A stretch of 64,000 bases of DNA from Pseudodonghicola flavimaris (GTDB taxonomy: Bacteria; Pseudomonadota; Alphaproteobacteria; Rhodobacterales; Rhodobacteraceae), in NCBI RefSeq assembly GCF_030164425.1, contig NZ_JASNJD010000023.1:27359-91358 (forward strand), written 5' to 3'. The translations under genes and the position numbers were made by a program. Below are positions 17,949-26,815 of this stretch, piece by piece (position 1 is the first letter of the stretch; every line of letters starts with the position of its first letter). The notes under the pieces are model-generated. The model was not told where the DNA came from and made no database searches. It saw only the letters and a list, made by a program, of their open reading frames with translations.

Positions 17949-18506
17949 TTATCCTTTCATCCGGTCTGCGATTGCACCGGCAACCGCGGCGTCGTCGGCC
18001 TGGAAACCCAGGGCGCCGACGATCTCGGCTGTGGTGTCCTTGGCGACGGTCTGGATGCTTTCCAGCGCGCCGGCGCGAATTTCTGCGATGGCCTTTTCCG
18101 ATTCCGCGGTCTTGGCGGCGATCTCGGCGTCGGCCTTGGCGATGGCGTCATCCAGGTCGGCCTGGATTTCCGCACGGGCCTCGGCGGCGATCCGCTGCGC
18201 TTCGCTGCGGGCGTCGGCCAGGGCCTGGTTATACGCTTCCTCGGCCTCGACGGCCTTGGCTTTCAGGTCTTCGGCCGCAGCCAGGTCGTTGGTGATCGTC
18301 CCGGTCCGTTCGGCCAGAATGCCGCCGATCCGCGGCAGTGCAACCCGCGACAGGACAAGGTAGATCACGACAAGCGTGACCGCCAGCCAGAACACCTGGT
18401 TCGGAAAGGTCGAGAAATCCAGCTGCGGCATGCCGACACCGCCTTGGGCGGCACCATGGGCCATGTCAGCAGCGGCCTGACCTGCGTCGTGTGTCTCAGT
18501 TGCCAT
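17949..18506 (-). CDS. atpF': ATP synthase Fo subunit b' (b-prime)
   Basis: The second stalk subunit, expected to pair with b as a heterodimer. The 185-residue protein has a hydrophilic, alanine- and glycine-rich N-terminal stretch, the b'-typical [27 protein letters not shown] membrane region given here in outline, [14 protein letters not shown], and a long coiled coil. An AAGGAGG ribosome-binding site lies 6 bases before the ATG. It is 93 bases downstream of atpE and 4 bases before atpF. Confidence 0.95.
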   Translation of the reverse strand: MATETHDAGQAAADMAHGAAQGGVGMPQLDFSTFPNQVFWLAVTLVVIYLVLSRVALPRIGGILAERTGTITNDLAAAEDLKAKAVEAEEAYNQALADARSEAQRIAAEARAEIQADLDDAIAKADAEIAAKTAESEKAIAEIRAGALESIQTVAKDTTAEIVGALGFQADDAAVAGAIADRMKG

Positions 18507-18599
18507 GTCGTCCTCCTTGGGAACTTAACCTACATCGGGCAGCGCAGCGCCGGTTGCGCGCGCCGCCCGACCGTAAGGATCGTATGTTCCGAAGTCGGT

Positions 18600-18824
18600 T
18601 TAGACGGCGAACATCAGCAGCAGGGCAACCAGGAACGAGAAGATGCCCAGAGCTTCTGCAAATGCGATACCGATGAACAGGGTCGCGGTCTGCGAGGCAG
18701 CCGCCGAGGGGTTGCGCAGAGCGCCGGCCAGGAAGTTGGCAGCCACGTTGCCAACACCCAGAGCTGCGATGCCAGTGCCCATGCCAGCCAGGCCAGCGCC
18801 GATGTGTGCGAGTTCGCCTTCCAT
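18600..18824 (-). CDS. atpE: ATP synthase Fo subunit c
   Basis: The 74-residue hairpin proteolipid of the rotating c-ring. Two membrane helices are joined by the polar loop R37-N38-P39, and the proton-carrying carboxylate is Glu57 in [12 protein letters not shown]. The first helix has the glycine pattern [20 protein letters not shown]. The ion-site residues next to Glu57 (A56, and A54-F55) lack the sodium-site signature, so proton coupling is expected. It lies 68 bases after atpB. Confidence 0.98.
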   Translation of the reverse strand: MEGELAHIGAGLAGMGTGIAALGVGNVAANFLAGALRNPSAAASQTATLFIGIAFAEALGIFSFLVALLLMFAV

Positions 18825-18892
18825 TTGATATCTCCTTACGATGGAAAGTGGATAAGTCTGTTGAGATGCGGGTCTGAGTTGCGGGTCAGCCG

Positions 18893-19663
18893 TCAGTGCG
18901 AGGGATGCAGCGCATCCTTGAGGTACACGCAGGTCAGAATTGTGAACACATAGGCCTGAACGAAGGCCACCAGCAGTTCCAGCCCGTACATGGCCGTGAT
19001 CGCCAGGATCGACACCGGGCTGACGATGGTCAGGGCGGCGAAGCCGGCGAAGACCTTCATCACCGCGTGACCGGCCATCAGGTTGCCGGCAAGACGAATG
19101 GAGTGGCTGACGGGACGGACGAAGTAGGAAATCAGCTCGATCACGGCGAGGATGGGGCGCAGGGCCAGCGGCGCGCTCGACACCCAGAAGAGACCGAGGA
19201 AGGAGGCGCCGTTCTTGACGAAGCCCACGATGGTCACGGTGAGGAAGACCAGCAGCGCCAGCACCACGGTGACGGCAAAATGCGAGGTCAGGGTGAAGGA
19301 CATCGGCACCAGGCCCAGGAAGTTGGCGGTCACGATGAACATGAACAGCGTCATCACGTAGGGGAAGAACTTCAGCCCTTCCTTGCCGCAGATGTCTTCC
19401 AGCATCTTGTGGATGAAGCCGTAGGTCATCTCGGCCATCGACTGCATCCGGGTCGGCACGATGGCACGGCGCGAGGAGCCCATGACCAGCAGACCGACGA
19501 TCACCAGGATCGAAATCGCCATCCACAGAGTCACGTTGGTGGGGGTGTACCAGGAAATCGTGTCGCCCCCGAACAGCGGCTTCACGATGAACTGATCCAT
19601 CGGGTGGAATACCAGACCGCCCGTTTCGGCGGCGTGCTCTGCACCATGCGCTTCGGTTGCCAC
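18893..19663 (-). CDS. atpB: ATP synthase Fo subunit a
   Basis: The stator channel subunit that passes protons to the c-ring. A 256-residue membrane protein with five or six helices; the essential arginine is in [14 protein letters not shown], and the [20 protein letters not shown] final helix is characteristic. The start is GTG at 19663, 2 bases after the atpI stop, with an AGAGGGA site upstream, so translation is probably coupled to atpI. Confidence 0.97.
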   Translation of the reverse strand: MATEAHGAEHAAETGGLVFHPMDQFIVKPLFGGDTISWYTPTNVTLWMAISILVIVGLLVMGSSRRAIVPTRMQSMAEMTYGFIHKMLEDICGKEGLKFFPYVMTLFMFIVTANFLGLVPMSFTLTSHFAVTVVLALLVFLTVTIVGFVKNGASFLGLFWVSSAPLALRPILAVIELISYFVRPVSHSIRLAGNLMAGHAVMKVFAGFAALTIVSPVSILAITAMYGLELLVAFVQAYVFTILTCVYLKDALHPSH

Positions 19664-19665
19664 GT

Positions 19666-20025
19666 TCAGTCCCTCTCGTCCTCTCGCGCGGGCTCGTCAA
19701 CCCGGGTCTCTTGTGCGGCCTGATCGGCCTCAATCTGTGCCTGGATCTCCTTGGCGCTGCGCAGCATCGTCTTCACGCCCGCAACGAGACCCAGCAATGT
19801 GAACAGCACCAGCAGGATCGGGATGGTCCCGAACAGGCTATCCAGCCCGTAGCCGATGCTGAAGCCGATCCCGAGACCGGCAACAAGTTCGATCACCATC
19901 CGCCAGGCAAGGTTCGCCTGGGAATAATGCTCGTCAACGCGGGGTTTCGGCTCCTGTGCCTTTCTGGCCTCTGCGAGCCGGGCCTCAAGCCGCGCCAGGC
20001 GCTGCTTTTGGTCGTCTTCGGTCAC
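19666..20025 (-). CDS. atpI: AtpI/AtpZ-type ATP synthase assembly protein
   Basis: A 119-residue protein with a charged N-terminal helix, two membrane helices ([19 protein letters not shown] and [17 protein letters not shown]) and a charged C-terminal tail, matching alphaproteobacterial AtpI, which helps c-ring assembly and may carry magnesium. It starts with GTG, preceded by GGGGA, and heads the Fo operon. The promoter must lie in the 231-base region before it, which is shared with a divergent arsR-type gene. Confidence 0.9.
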   Translation of the reverse strand: MTEDDQKQRLARLEARLAEARKAQEPKPRVDEHYSQANLAWRMVIELVAGLGIGFSIGYGLDSLFGTIPILLVLFTLLGLVAGVKTMLRSAKEIQAQIEADQAAQETRVDEPAREDERD

Positions 20026-20256
20026 CGATGGTCCCCACGCTGTCGTCGGGGATGGTGCTAAGGGCTGGGGGGCATAGAGTCAATCACCAGATTGCAATCG
20101 CCGAGAAAGGCGTAACCAATTGTTATATTGTGTATTTTTTTCACATAAGAAGACCGGGACGCGGCGCGGCAGCACGGCCTCTGGCGCGAAACCGGGGGAA
20201 AGGGCATATTCAACCGAAAGGTTGACGATTGCCGGCAGCCGCAGCTAGGGGGCCCC
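20026..20256. promoter_or_regulatory. Divergent promoter region of the atp operon and an ArsR gene
   Basis: This 231-base gap holds a strikingly AT-rich core at 20110-20150 in otherwise GC-rich DNA. On the plus strand TTGTTA (20120-20125) and CATAAG (20144-20149) are 18 bases apart and may form the ArsR promoter. For the atp operon TTGCAA and TATGCC occur on the minus strand near 20100-20075 with a short 15-base spacer, a weak match. The exact starts remain uncertain. Confidence 0.35.
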
Positions 20257-20598
20257 ATGGCCGATCCGCTCGATACCGTCTTTGCCGCCCTGGCCGACCC
20301 GACCCGTCGGGCGATCCTGGCCATGTTGCTGGAGGACGACATGGCGGTGACCGATGTGGCGGAGCCCTTCGAGATGTCGCTGGCGGCGATTTCCAAGCAT
20401 CTGACCATCCTCAGCCGCGCCGGGCTGATCAGCCAGGAACGGCGCGGCCGGGTCAAATGGTGCAAGCTGGAACCCGACGCGCTGCGCGCCGCCAGCGTCT
20501 GGATGCAGGGCTTCGGCCAGTTCGAACCGGTGAACCTGGACGCCTTCGAGCGGTTCCTGGAGGTCGAGTTGAAGGAAGACGCGGAAAGCGGCGCCTAG
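20257..20598 (+). CDS. ArsR family transcriptional regulator
   Basis: A 113-residue winged-helix protein with the typical ALADPTRRAILAML opening and DNA-reading region MSLAAISKHLTILSRAGLI. The metal-binding cysteines of ArsR/SmtB sensors are absent (one cysteine, in KWCKLEP), so it belongs to the metal-independent group often paired with SRPBCC proteins. No such partner is adjacent; the next gene is convergent and shares the last four bases (CTAG forms a stop on each strand). Target unknown. Confidence 0.88.
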   Translation: MADPLDTVFAALADPTRRAILAMLLEDDMAVTDVAEPFEMSLAAISKHLTILSRAGLISQERRGRVKWCKLEPDALRAASVWMQGFGQFEPVNLDAFERFLEVELKEDAESGA

Positions 20599-21509
20599 CC
20601 GTCCTGCTCCAGCAGCAGGACCAACGCCACCACCGTCAACACGATGCCCACCAGCACCAACCCGGAGGGGGCGCCGTGGCCCAGAGCGATCTCCCACAGG
20701 ATCACCCAGCTGGGGGTAAGATAGGTATAGGCCATCACCTTGGCCGCCGGCAGCCTGAGAGTTGCGAACTGCAGCAGAACGAAGGTGGCCGCGCTGGCGA
20801 AGATCGCCAGATAGAACAGCCCGATCCAGACGATCGGCGGCAGCGCCGCCCAGTCGGTGGCACGGATATCGGACCACCCGTAAAGCGTCAGCAGCAGAAA
20901 GCCCGCCAGCAGCATGCCGAAGGTGAAAATCACCGCCGGCTCGCCCCGGTTCAGCCGGCGCACCATCGGCGTATAGGCGGCATGGGCGATACAGCCGAGA
21001 AAATAGACCGCCTCGCCCTTGCCGATGTGAAAGGCCCGGGCGGTTTGCCAGTCGCCGTCGAAGATGACCCAGAGCGCACCGGCCGCGCCGATCGCCAGCG
21101 CCAGCGCCATCCGCGGGCTGGTCACCTGCCGCAGCAGCCACCAGCCGAACAGGCCAGTCAGGATCGGGGTCAGGGTGAAGACGGCGGCGGCGCTGACCGG
21201 AGCCGCGGTTTTCAGCCCCTCGAACATCAGCACGAAATAGGCGGCGAAGAGACCGCCCAGCACCAGATAGCGCCAAGGCGCGACAAAGGCCTGGCGCCGC
21301 ATCTTGCCGGTGGCGGTGGCCAGCAAGCCGATCACCACCGCGGCGATGGCAAAGCGGGCCGCGTTGATCGCCGCCGGGGCAATCTGGTTGGCCACCTGCG
21401 CGCCGAGCGAGAAGGACCCCGCCACCAGCGCCGAAAAGCTCAGCATCGCCAGATGTCCCTGTACCCGCGGGCTCAGCCGCGGCGCCGGGCGTTCGGCCGC
21501 GCCGTTCAT
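20595..21509 (-). CDS. EamA/DMT family transporter
   Basis: A 304-residue inner-membrane protein with ten hydrophobic helices in two EamA repeats, as in drug/metabolite exporters (RhaT/YdcZ-like). Family features include a PAAINAARFAIAAVVIG first repeat and the PVSAAAVFTLTPILTGLFG and YTYLTPSWVILWE segments. The ATG at 21509 overlaps the stop of the upstream LysR gene (ATGA), so the regulator and transporter form one unit. The substrate is unknown, amino acids or other metabolites being usual. Confidence 0.88.
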   Translation of the reverse strand: MNGAAERPAPRLSPRVQGHLAMLSFSALVAGSFSLGAQVANQIAPAAINAARFAIAAVVIGLLATATGKMRRQAFVAPWRYLVLGGLFAAYFVLMFEGLKTAAPVSAAAVFTLTPILTGLFGWWLLRQVTSPRMALALAIGAAGALWVIFDGDWQTARAFHIGKGEAVYFLGCIAHAAYTPMVRRLNRGEPAVIFTFGMLLAGFLLLTLYGWSDIRATDWAALPPIVWIGLFYLAIFASAATFVLLQFATLRLPAAKVMAYTYLTPSWVILWEIALGHGAPSGLVLVGIVLTVVALVLLLEQDG

Positions 21510-22396
21510 GCGCCGGCAGACCAGCTCTGGGCGCGGTCCTTGAGAAAGCGCAGGAAGCTCTGCACCTTGTTGGTGCGATGCAGGTCGACATGGGTCACCA
21601 GCCAGAGCGCGCCGGACCAGTCCGGCTGCGGCGGCATCAGCTGCACCAGCTCCGGGTGACGCTCGGCCTCCCAGACCGCCATGAAGCCGATGCCGGCGCC
21701 GGCCAGGATGGCCTGTTCCATCGCCTCGCCGCCATTGCAGCGGAAGGTCACCTGTTCCTGCGGGATATGGGCCTGCAGCCATTTGCTGAAAGGTGCGCGG
21801 GTGTCGGGATCGTCGTCGCCGACGAAGCGGTGCCGGGCGAAATCCTCCTCCCGCTCCGGCCGGCCATGCGCCGCGACATAGCTCTGCGCCGCATAGAGCG
21901 CGACCGGCATGTCCGAGAACCGCTGCACCACATTGTCGGGCTGATCGGGGGCGGAACCGGCGCGCACCGCCACATGCGCCTCACCGTATTCCAGGCGGAA
22001 CAACCGCTCCCCGGTCAGGAAACGCACGATCAGCCCGGGGTGCAGGGCCTGGAACTCTGCCAGCACCGGCACCAGCATCGGCGACAGCGACGCCAGCGAG
22101 GTGACCACCAGCTCTCCGGTCACCTCGTCGCCCTGGCCTTTCAGCCGGCCGACCAGCTGGCTGAACTGATCGTCGGTGGCCTGCGCCACCCGCAGCAGAT
22201 CCTGCCCCGCCTCGGTCGCGGTGTAACCGCGGGCATGGCGCTGGAAAAGCTTGACGCCCAGCCGGGTTTCCAGCGCGTCTATATGGCGGATCACGGTGGC
22301 ATGATGCACGCCCAGCACCTCGGCGGCGCCGCTGACGGTGCCCATGCGCGCCACCTGATAGGCGGTGCGGATCTCATCCCAATTGTCGAGCTTCAT
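21506..22396 (-). CDS. LysR family transcriptional regulator
   Basis: A 296-residue regulator with an N-terminal HTH (VARMGTVSGAAEVLGVHHATVIRHIDALE, residues about 16-44, given in outline) and a C-terminal periplasmic-binding-like effector domain. It is divergent from azoR, with 108 bases between, and co-transcribed with the DMT transporter. By the usual LysR arrangement it is likely to control azoR. The effector may be a quinone or electrophile, an inference from the azoR link alone. Confidence 0.92.
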   Translation of the reverse strand: MKLDNWDEIRTAYQVARMGTVSGAAEVLGVHHATVIRHIDALETRLGVKLFQRHARGYTATEAGQDLLRVAQATDDQFSQLVGRLKGQGDEVTGELVVTSLASLSPMLVPVLAEFQALHPGLIVRFLTGERLFRLEYGEAHVAVRAGSAPDQPDNVVQRFSDMPVALYAAQSYVAAHGRPEREEDFARHRFVGDDDPDTRAPFSKWLQAHIPQEQVTFRCNGGEAMEQAILAGAGIGFMAVWEAERHPELVQLMPPQPDWSGALWLVTHVDLHRTNKVQSFLRFLKDRAQSWSAGA

Positions 22397-22410
22397 ATGT
22401 GCACCACATC

Positions 22411-22423
22411 ACACTTCATGTGT
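22411..22423. promoter_or_regulatory. Candidate LysR operator between lysR and azoR
   Basis: ACACTTCATGTGT is an interrupted dyad (ACAC-N5-TGTG type) of the T-N11-A form bound by LysR regulators, located 15-27 bases upstream of the lysR start in the divergent gap. Nearby CACAT and ATGTG elements could form a second half-site. Confidence 0.35.
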
Positions 22424-22504
22424 AATCTCTTCAATTGTGTTCATTGGCGCAAGGCCTAATTCTGGTGGCAGAGGTAACACACTTTCCAGACCGGAGTCAC
22501 ATCC

Positions 22505-23095
22505 ATGACCAAGATCCTTCGCATCGACAGCTCTATCAAGGGCGACGCATCCGTCTCGCACAAGCTGCTGGACCGCACCCTGGCCCGCCTGACCGCCGCC
22601 CATCCGGGCGCCGAGGTGGCCTCCCGCGATCTCTCCGCCGGCATCCCCGCTATCGACGGTGCCTGGATCGGCGCCATCTTCACCCCGGCCGCCGACCGCG
22701 ACGCCGGTCAGGCCGAAATCGCCGCCTTCTCGGATACGCTGCTGGCCGAGGTCCGCGCCGCCGACACCCTGCTGATCGCGCTGCCCGTCTATAACTTCGG
22801 CGTCCCGGCGCAACTGAAGGCCTGGTTCGATCACCTCGGCCGCAACGGCGAAACCTTCCGCTATACCGAAGCCGGCCCCGAAGGCCTGCTGAAAGGCAAG
22901 CGCGCCTTCGTGGTCTTCACCTCAGACGGCACCCAGTTCGGCTCCGAGATCGACTTCGCCTCGGGCTGGGTCAAACAGATGCTGGGCTTCTTCGGCATCA
23001 CCGACGTGCAGTTCGTCCATGCCGACCAGCTGGTGTTCGACGCCGAGGCGACGCTGAAAGCCGCCGAAGCCCAGATCGACGCCCTGGCCGTCTGA
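22505..23095 (+). CDS. azoR: FMN-dependent NADH-azoreductase / quinone reductase
   Basis: A 196-residue flavodoxin-fold enzyme that reduces quinones and azo bonds with NADH. Family signatures are the N-terminal RIDSSIKGDASVSHKLLD phosphate loop, LPVYNFGVPAQLKAWFDH for FMN binding, and TFRYTEAGPEGLLKGK. In vivo such enzymes mainly detoxify quinones. It is transcribed away from the lysR gene, its probable regulator. Confidence 0.94.
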   Translation: MTKILRIDSSIKGDASVSHKLLDRTLARLTAAHPGAEVASRDLSAGIPAIDGAWIGAIFTPAADRDAGQAEIAAFSDTLLAEVRAADTLLIALPVYNFGVPAQLKAWFDHLGRNGETFRYTEAGPEGLLKGKRAFVVFTSDGTQFGSEIDFASGWVKQMLGFFGITDVQFVHADQLVFDAEATLKAAEAQIDALAV

Positions 23096-23167
23096 ACATC
23101 GCCATCCGAACATGGCCCCTAACCGGGGCCAAAGGGCGGTTCTCACGCCACCACTCGACCGCCCGTC

Positions 23168-23206
23168 GCGGCGCGCCTCCTCACCGGGCGCGCCGCATCT
23201 GTTTCC
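23168..23206 (+). terminator. Probable terminator downstream of azoR
   Basis: GCGGCGCGCC (23168-23177) pairs perfectly with GGCGCGCCGC (23187-23196) across a 9-base loop, followed by ATCTGTTTCC. The T-run is weak, so termination efficiency is uncertain. Confidence 0.5.
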
Positions 23207-23423
23207 AGCCCATGGCCGGCGCCCCCCCTGCGCTGCGGGCCACGGGGCGCCTTCCGCGGGCCTGCCAGCTTGACTCAGCGGCGCAAACCGCGTAACCGCT
23301 GCCCAAATCCGGAAGCCGACAGCCTTCCGGTCCCGGCGCCCGTGTCGGGATCGCCCCCCACCAGCGAGTTTCGCCCGTGGGGGCAAAAGCGTTTGCAAAT
23401 CTCTCTGACGCGGCCCGGAGCGT

Positions 23424-23452
23424 TTGAGAATTGAACCGTCTCTTCCTACCTT
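23424..23452 (+). promoter_or_regulatory. Candidate sigma-70 promoter of ffh
   Basis: TTGAGA (23424-23429) and TACCTT (23447-23452) are separated by 17 bases. Transcription would start about 33 bases before the ffh ATG, which has an AAGGAGG ribosome-binding site 8 bases away. Confidence 0.45.
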
Positions 23453-23491
23453 GGGGGCGACACATGGAAACCGGCGAAGGAGGCCGAAGGC

Positions 23492-25015
23492 ATGTTTGAA
23501 AATCTATCCGAACGCCTCTCCGGCGTCTTCGACCGGCTGACCAAGCAGGGCGCGCTGTCCGAAGAGGATGTGAAAACCGCCCTGCGCGAAGTCCGTGTCG
23601 CCCTGCTGGAAGCCGACGTATCGCTGCCGGTGGCGCGCGATTTCGTCAAGACGGTGCAGGATCAGGCCACCGGCCAGGCGGTGACCAAATCGGTCACCCC
23701 GGGCCAGCAGGTGGTCAAGATCGTCCATGACGCGCTCGTCGACGTGCTGCGCGGCGAGGGTGAAGCCGGCGCGCTGAAGATCGACACGCCGCCGGCGCCG
23801 ATCCTGATGGTGGGCCTGCAGGGTTCGGGCAAGACCACCACCACCGCCAAGCTGGCCAAGCGCCTGAAGGAGCGGGATGGCAAGCGGGTGCTGATGGCCT
23901 CGCTCGACACCAACCGCCCGGCGGCCATGGAGCAGCTGCAGATCCTCGGCGCCCAGATCGGCGTCGACACCCTGCCGATCGTCAAGGGCGAGGATCCGGT
24001 CGCCATCGCCAAACGCGCCAAGACCCAGGCGAGCCTTGGCGGCTATGACGTCTATATGCTCGACACCGCCGGTCGGCTGCATATCGATCAGGAGCTGATC
24101 CAGCAGGCCGCCGATGTGCGCGACGTCGTCAACCCGCGTGAGACCCTGCTGGTGGTCGACGGCCTGACCGGTCAGGACGCGGTGAACGTCGCCACCGAAT
24201 TCGACGACAAGATCGGCGTCACCGGCGTGGTGCTGACCCGGATGGACGGCGACGGTCGCGGCGGTGCTGCCCTGTCGATGCGCGCGGTCACCGGCAAGCC
24301 GATCCGCTTCGTCGGCCTGGGCGAGAAGATGGACGCGCTGGAGACCTTCGAGCCTGATCGCATCGCCGGCCGTATCCTCGGCATGGGCGACATCGTGGCG
24401 CTGGTCGAGAAGGCGCAGGAAACCATCGAGGCCGAGCAGGCCGAGAAGATGATGCGCCGCATGGTCAAGGGTCAGTTCAACATGAACGACCTGAGGATGC
24501 AGCTTGAGCAGATGCTCAAGATGGGCGGCATGGAAGGCATGATGTCGATGATGCCCGGCATGGGCAAGATGGCCAAGCAGGTCGAGGAGGCCGGCTTCGA
24601 CGACAAGGTGATCAAGCGGCAGATCGCGCTGATCCAGTCGATGACCAAGAAGGAACGTGCCAACCCGCAACTGCTGCAGGCCAGTCGCAAGAAACGCATT
24701 GCCGCCGGCGCCGGGATGGAGGTGGCCGACCTCAACAAGCTTCTGAAGATGCATCGCCAGATGAGCGACATGATGAAGAAGATCGGCAAGATGGGCAAAG
24801 GCAAGATGCTGAAACAGGCCATGAAGGGCATGTTCGGCAAGGGCGGCGGCCTGCCCGCCGGCATGGACCCGTCGCAGATGGACCCCAAGGCGCTGGAAGC
24901 GGCGGCCAAGCAGCTGGGCGGCAAGATGCCGGGCGGCATGCCCGGCGGCCTGCCGGGACTGGGCGGCGGCATGGGCCTGCCCCCGGGTCTGAGCGGATTC
25001 GGCAAGAAGAAGTAA
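23492..25015 (+). CDS. ffh: Signal recognition particle protein Ffh
   Basis: The SRP GTPase that binds signal sequences of nascent inner-membrane proteins together with 4.5S RNA and delivers them to FtsY. The 507-residue protein has an N domain (residues about 1-90), a G domain with P-loop GLQGSGKTTTTAKLA, DTAGRL and the TRMDGDGRGGAAL segment, and a methionine-rich M domain from about residue 325 (GQFNMNDLRMQLEQMLKMGG in outline). The tail is rich in glycine, methionine and proline. The 4.5S RNA gene is not recognisable next to it. It begins the block ending in rpsP, rimM, trmD and rplS. Confidence 0.98.
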   Translation: MFENLSERLSGVFDRLTKQGALSEEDVKTALREVRVALLEADVSLPVARDFVKTVQDQATGQAVTKSVTPGQQVVKIVHDALVDVLRGEGEAGALKIDTPPAPILMVGLQGSGKTTTTAKLAKRLKERDGKRVLMASLDTNRPAAMEQLQILGAQIGVDTLPIVKGEDPVAIAKRAKTQASLGGYDVYMLDTAGRLHIDQELIQQAADVRDVVNPRETLLVVDGLTGQDAVNVATEFDDKIGVTGVVLTRMDGDGRGGAALSMRAVTGKPIRFVGLGEKMDALETFEPDRIAGRILGMGDIVALVEKAQETIEAEQAEKMMRRMVKGQFNMNDLRMQLEQMLKMGGMEGMMSMMPGMGKMAKQVEEAGFDDKVIKRQIALIQSMTKKERANPQLLQASRKKRIAAGAGMEVADLNKLLKMHRQMSDMMKKIGKMGKGKMLKQAMKGMFGKGGGLPAGMDPSQMDPKALEAAAKQLGGKMPGGMPGGLPGLGGGMGLPPGLSGFGKKK

Positions 25016-25062
25016 GCGGCAATGGCAATGACGATCAACACCCAGGCTTTCGGCGCAATGGC

Positions 25063-25168
25063 GCCCGGCCCGCGCCGGACGGGGGGCACCGCGCCCGCCT
25101 CCGCCGGGACGGTTCCGGTGCGCCGTGGGCCGGGCTCTGATCGTCAGGCTTGGGCAAGCCTGCCCAAG
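25063..25168 (+). other. Strongly paired segment between ffh and the first acetyltransferase
   Basis: GCCCGGCCC (25063-25071) pairs with GGGCCGGGC (25127-25135); inside it GCACCG (25086-25091) pairs with CGGTGC (25116-25121), and CCCG/CGGG close the tip. A separate hairpin CTTGGGCA-AGCC-TGCCCAAG follows at 25149-25168. There is no T-run. This may be a structured intercistronic RNA, but GC-rich DNA forms stems by chance, so this is tentative. Confidence 0.35.
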
Positions 25169-25227
25169 TCCCCCGCCACCTCGGTCACGACCGGGGCGCG
25201 CCCGAGCCTTGGCAAGGAGAGTGGCGC

Positions 25228-25746
25228 ATGACCTCTTTCCTCATCCCCACGCTGGAAACCGACCGGCTGACCCTGCGTGCGCCGAAGCTCTCCGACTTCG
25301 AACGCTGGGCCGAGTTCTTCGCGACCGAACGCGCCCGATATGAGCGCGGGATCCTGTCGCGCGATCAGGCCTGGCGGGTCTGGGCCTCGGACGTGGCGAT
25401 CTGGACCCTGCGTGGCTACGGCCCCTTCGGCATCGACGACCGCACCACCGGCCAGTATCTGGGCGAGGTCGGCATTTACGAGCCCGACGGCTATCCCGGC
25501 CCGGAACTGGGGTGGTTCGTGGTGCCCGAAGCCGAGGGCAAGGGCATCGCGTCTGAGGCTGCCCGGGCGGTCATGCTCTGGGCCCGGCGTAATTTCGGCT
25601 GGGACGAGGTCACAAATATCATCGATCCCAACAACGACCGGTCCATCGCGCTCGGCCTGCGGCTTGGCGGGGTGATCGACCCCGACCGGGCGGGCGAAGA
25701 TCCGGGCGATGTGGTGATCGTCCATGATCTCAGGGGGTTGGCATGA
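25228..25746 (+). CDS. GNAT family N-acetyltransferase, RimJ/RimL type (tandem copy 1)
   Basis: A 172-residue GNAT acetyltransferase using acetyl-CoA to acetylate an amine. It opens with LETDRLTLRAP, the RimJ/RimL-group signature, and motif A is LGWFVVPEAEGKGIASEAA, the pyrophosphate loop being EGKGIA. An AAGGAG site lies 8 bases before the ATG at 25228; an in-frame upstream extension lacks similarity. It is the first of four adjacent related genes with overlapping ends. The substrate, a protein N-terminus or small molecule, cannot be told. Confidence 0.9.
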   Translation: MTSFLIPTLETDRLTLRAPKLSDFERWAEFFATERARYERGILSRDQAWRVWASDVAIWTLRGYGPFGIDDRTTGQYLGEVGIYEPDGYPGPELGWFVVPEAEGKGIASEAARAVMLWARRNFGWDEVTNIIDPNNDRSIALGLRLGGVIDPDRAGEDPGDVVIVHDLRGLA

Positions 25747-26294
25747 GCTATACGCTGACCATTCCGACGCTGGAGACCGACCGGCTGATCCTGCGCGCGC
25801 CCGGGCGTCAGGACTTCGGCCCCTTCGCCGAATTCTACGCCAGCCCGCGCGCCGATTTCGTCGGCGGCCCGCTGACGGCGGAAGGCGCCTGGCGCATGCT
25901 GGCGATGGAGATCGGCCACTGGACGCTGAAGGGCTTCGGCCGCTGGACCGTCACCGTCAAGGGCAGCGACAAGGCCGTCGGCATGGTCGGCCTGTTCGAG
26001 CCCGAAGGCTGGCCGGAGCCGGAGATCGGCTGGGATCTGTTCAACGGCCACGAGGGCAAGGGCTATGCCACCGAGGCCGGCGCCGCGGCGCGGACCTATG
26101 CCTATACCGTGCTGGGCCTGCACACGGTGATCAGCCTGGTGAAACCCGCCAATGTCGGCTCTGCCAGGGTCGCCCAGAGGCTCGGCGCCCGGCATGACGG
26201 CGACTTCGTGCACGAACGCCACGGGCCGATGCAGATCTGGCGCCACCCCGGCCCGGACGATCTGACCGACGGCGGCATGGAGGCCTACGCATGA
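25743..26294 (+). CDS. GNAT family N-acetyltransferase (tandem copy 2)
   Basis: A 183-residue paralogue, starting with LETDRLILRAPGRQDF and carrying motif A IGWDLFNGHEGKGYATEAG. Its ATG overlaps the stop of copy 1 (ATGA), indicating coupled translation. Like copies 3 and 4 it has the segment EIGHWTLKGFGRWTV (xIGHWxLRGxGxW) in the middle, a feature shared inside this set. Substrate unknown. Confidence 0.9.
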   Translation: MSYTLTIPTLETDRLILRAPGRQDFGPFAEFYASPRADFVGGPLTAEGAWRMLAMEIGHWTLKGFGRWTVTVKGSDKAVGMVGLFEPEGWPEPEIGWDLFNGHEGKGYATEAGAAARTYAYTVLGLHTVISLVKPANVGSARVAQRLGARHDGDFVHERHGPMQIWRHPGPDDLTDGGMEAYA

Positions 26295-26815
26295 CGCCGA
26301 TGAGCCTGCCCATCCCGGTGATCGAGACCGACCGGCTGGTACTGCGTGGCCCGGTCGAGAGCGATTTCGACGCCCATGCCGCGCTGATGGCCTCCGAGCG
26401 TAGCCGCTTCATCGGCGGGCCGCAGGACCGCGCCATCGCCTGGCGCGGCTTTTCCGGCTCCATCGGGCATTGGGTGCTGCGCGGCTACGGCATGTGGGTG
26501 ATCGCCGACAAGGCGGACGACACGCCGCTGGGCCGGGTCGGCTTCATCAACGCCGATGGCTGGGACGAACCGGAACTGGGCTGGCATCTCTATGAGAGCG
26601 CCGAAGGCCAGGGCGTGGCCCATGAGGCTGCCCTGGCCGCGCGCGCCTATGGCGCGGCGCAGTTCGGGCTCGACGGGGTGATCTCCTATATCGATCCGGC
26701 CAACCTGCGGTCGCAAGCGCTCGCCGCCCGCCTGGGCGCCGAAATCGAACGCGATGGCGAAGTGATGGGCCATGCCTGCCAGGTCTGGCGCCACCCGAAG
26801 CAGGAGGCGCTCTGA
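26291..26815 (+). CDS. GNAT family N-acetyltransferase (tandem copy 3)
   Basis: A 174-residue paralogue with the IETDRLVLRGP opening, the shared IGHWVLRGYGMWV segment and motif A LGWHLYESAEGQGVAHEAA, where the usual K/R-G is Q-G. The start overlaps the stop of copy 2 (ATGA). Substrate unknown. Confidence 0.9.
   Translation: MTPMSLPIPVIETDRLVLRGPVESDFDAHAALMASERSRFIGGPQDRAIAWRGFSGSIGHWVLRGYGMWVIADKADDTPLGRVGFINADGWDEPELGWHLYESAEGQGVAHEAALAARAYGAAQFGLDGVISYIDPANLRSQALAARLGAEIERDGEVMGHACQVWRHPKQEAL

Larger units (their letters stand above)
23096..23491. other. Non-coding gap between azoR and ffh
   Basis: No credible gene is seen in these 396 bases. It holds a 7-bp GC stem-loop at 23113-23131 (TGGCCCC/GGGGCCA), a stronger 10-bp stem-loop at 23168-23196, and the candidate ffh promoter at 23424-23452. 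The rest is GC-rich with no repeat or RNA-gene signature that I recognise. Confidence 0.6.

Noticed and set aside
25016..25227. Possible 4.5S (SRP) RNA gene next to ffh.
   Set aside because: The conserved tetraloop and internal-loop sequence (GGAAG-type and AGCAGCCA-type) of SRP RNA is absent.
25022..25231. A 69-codon plus-strand frame right after ffh.
   Set aside because: Composition (Ala, Gly, Pro, Arg) reflects local GC content, there is no ribosome-binding site of note, and the region is better explained by RNA pairing.
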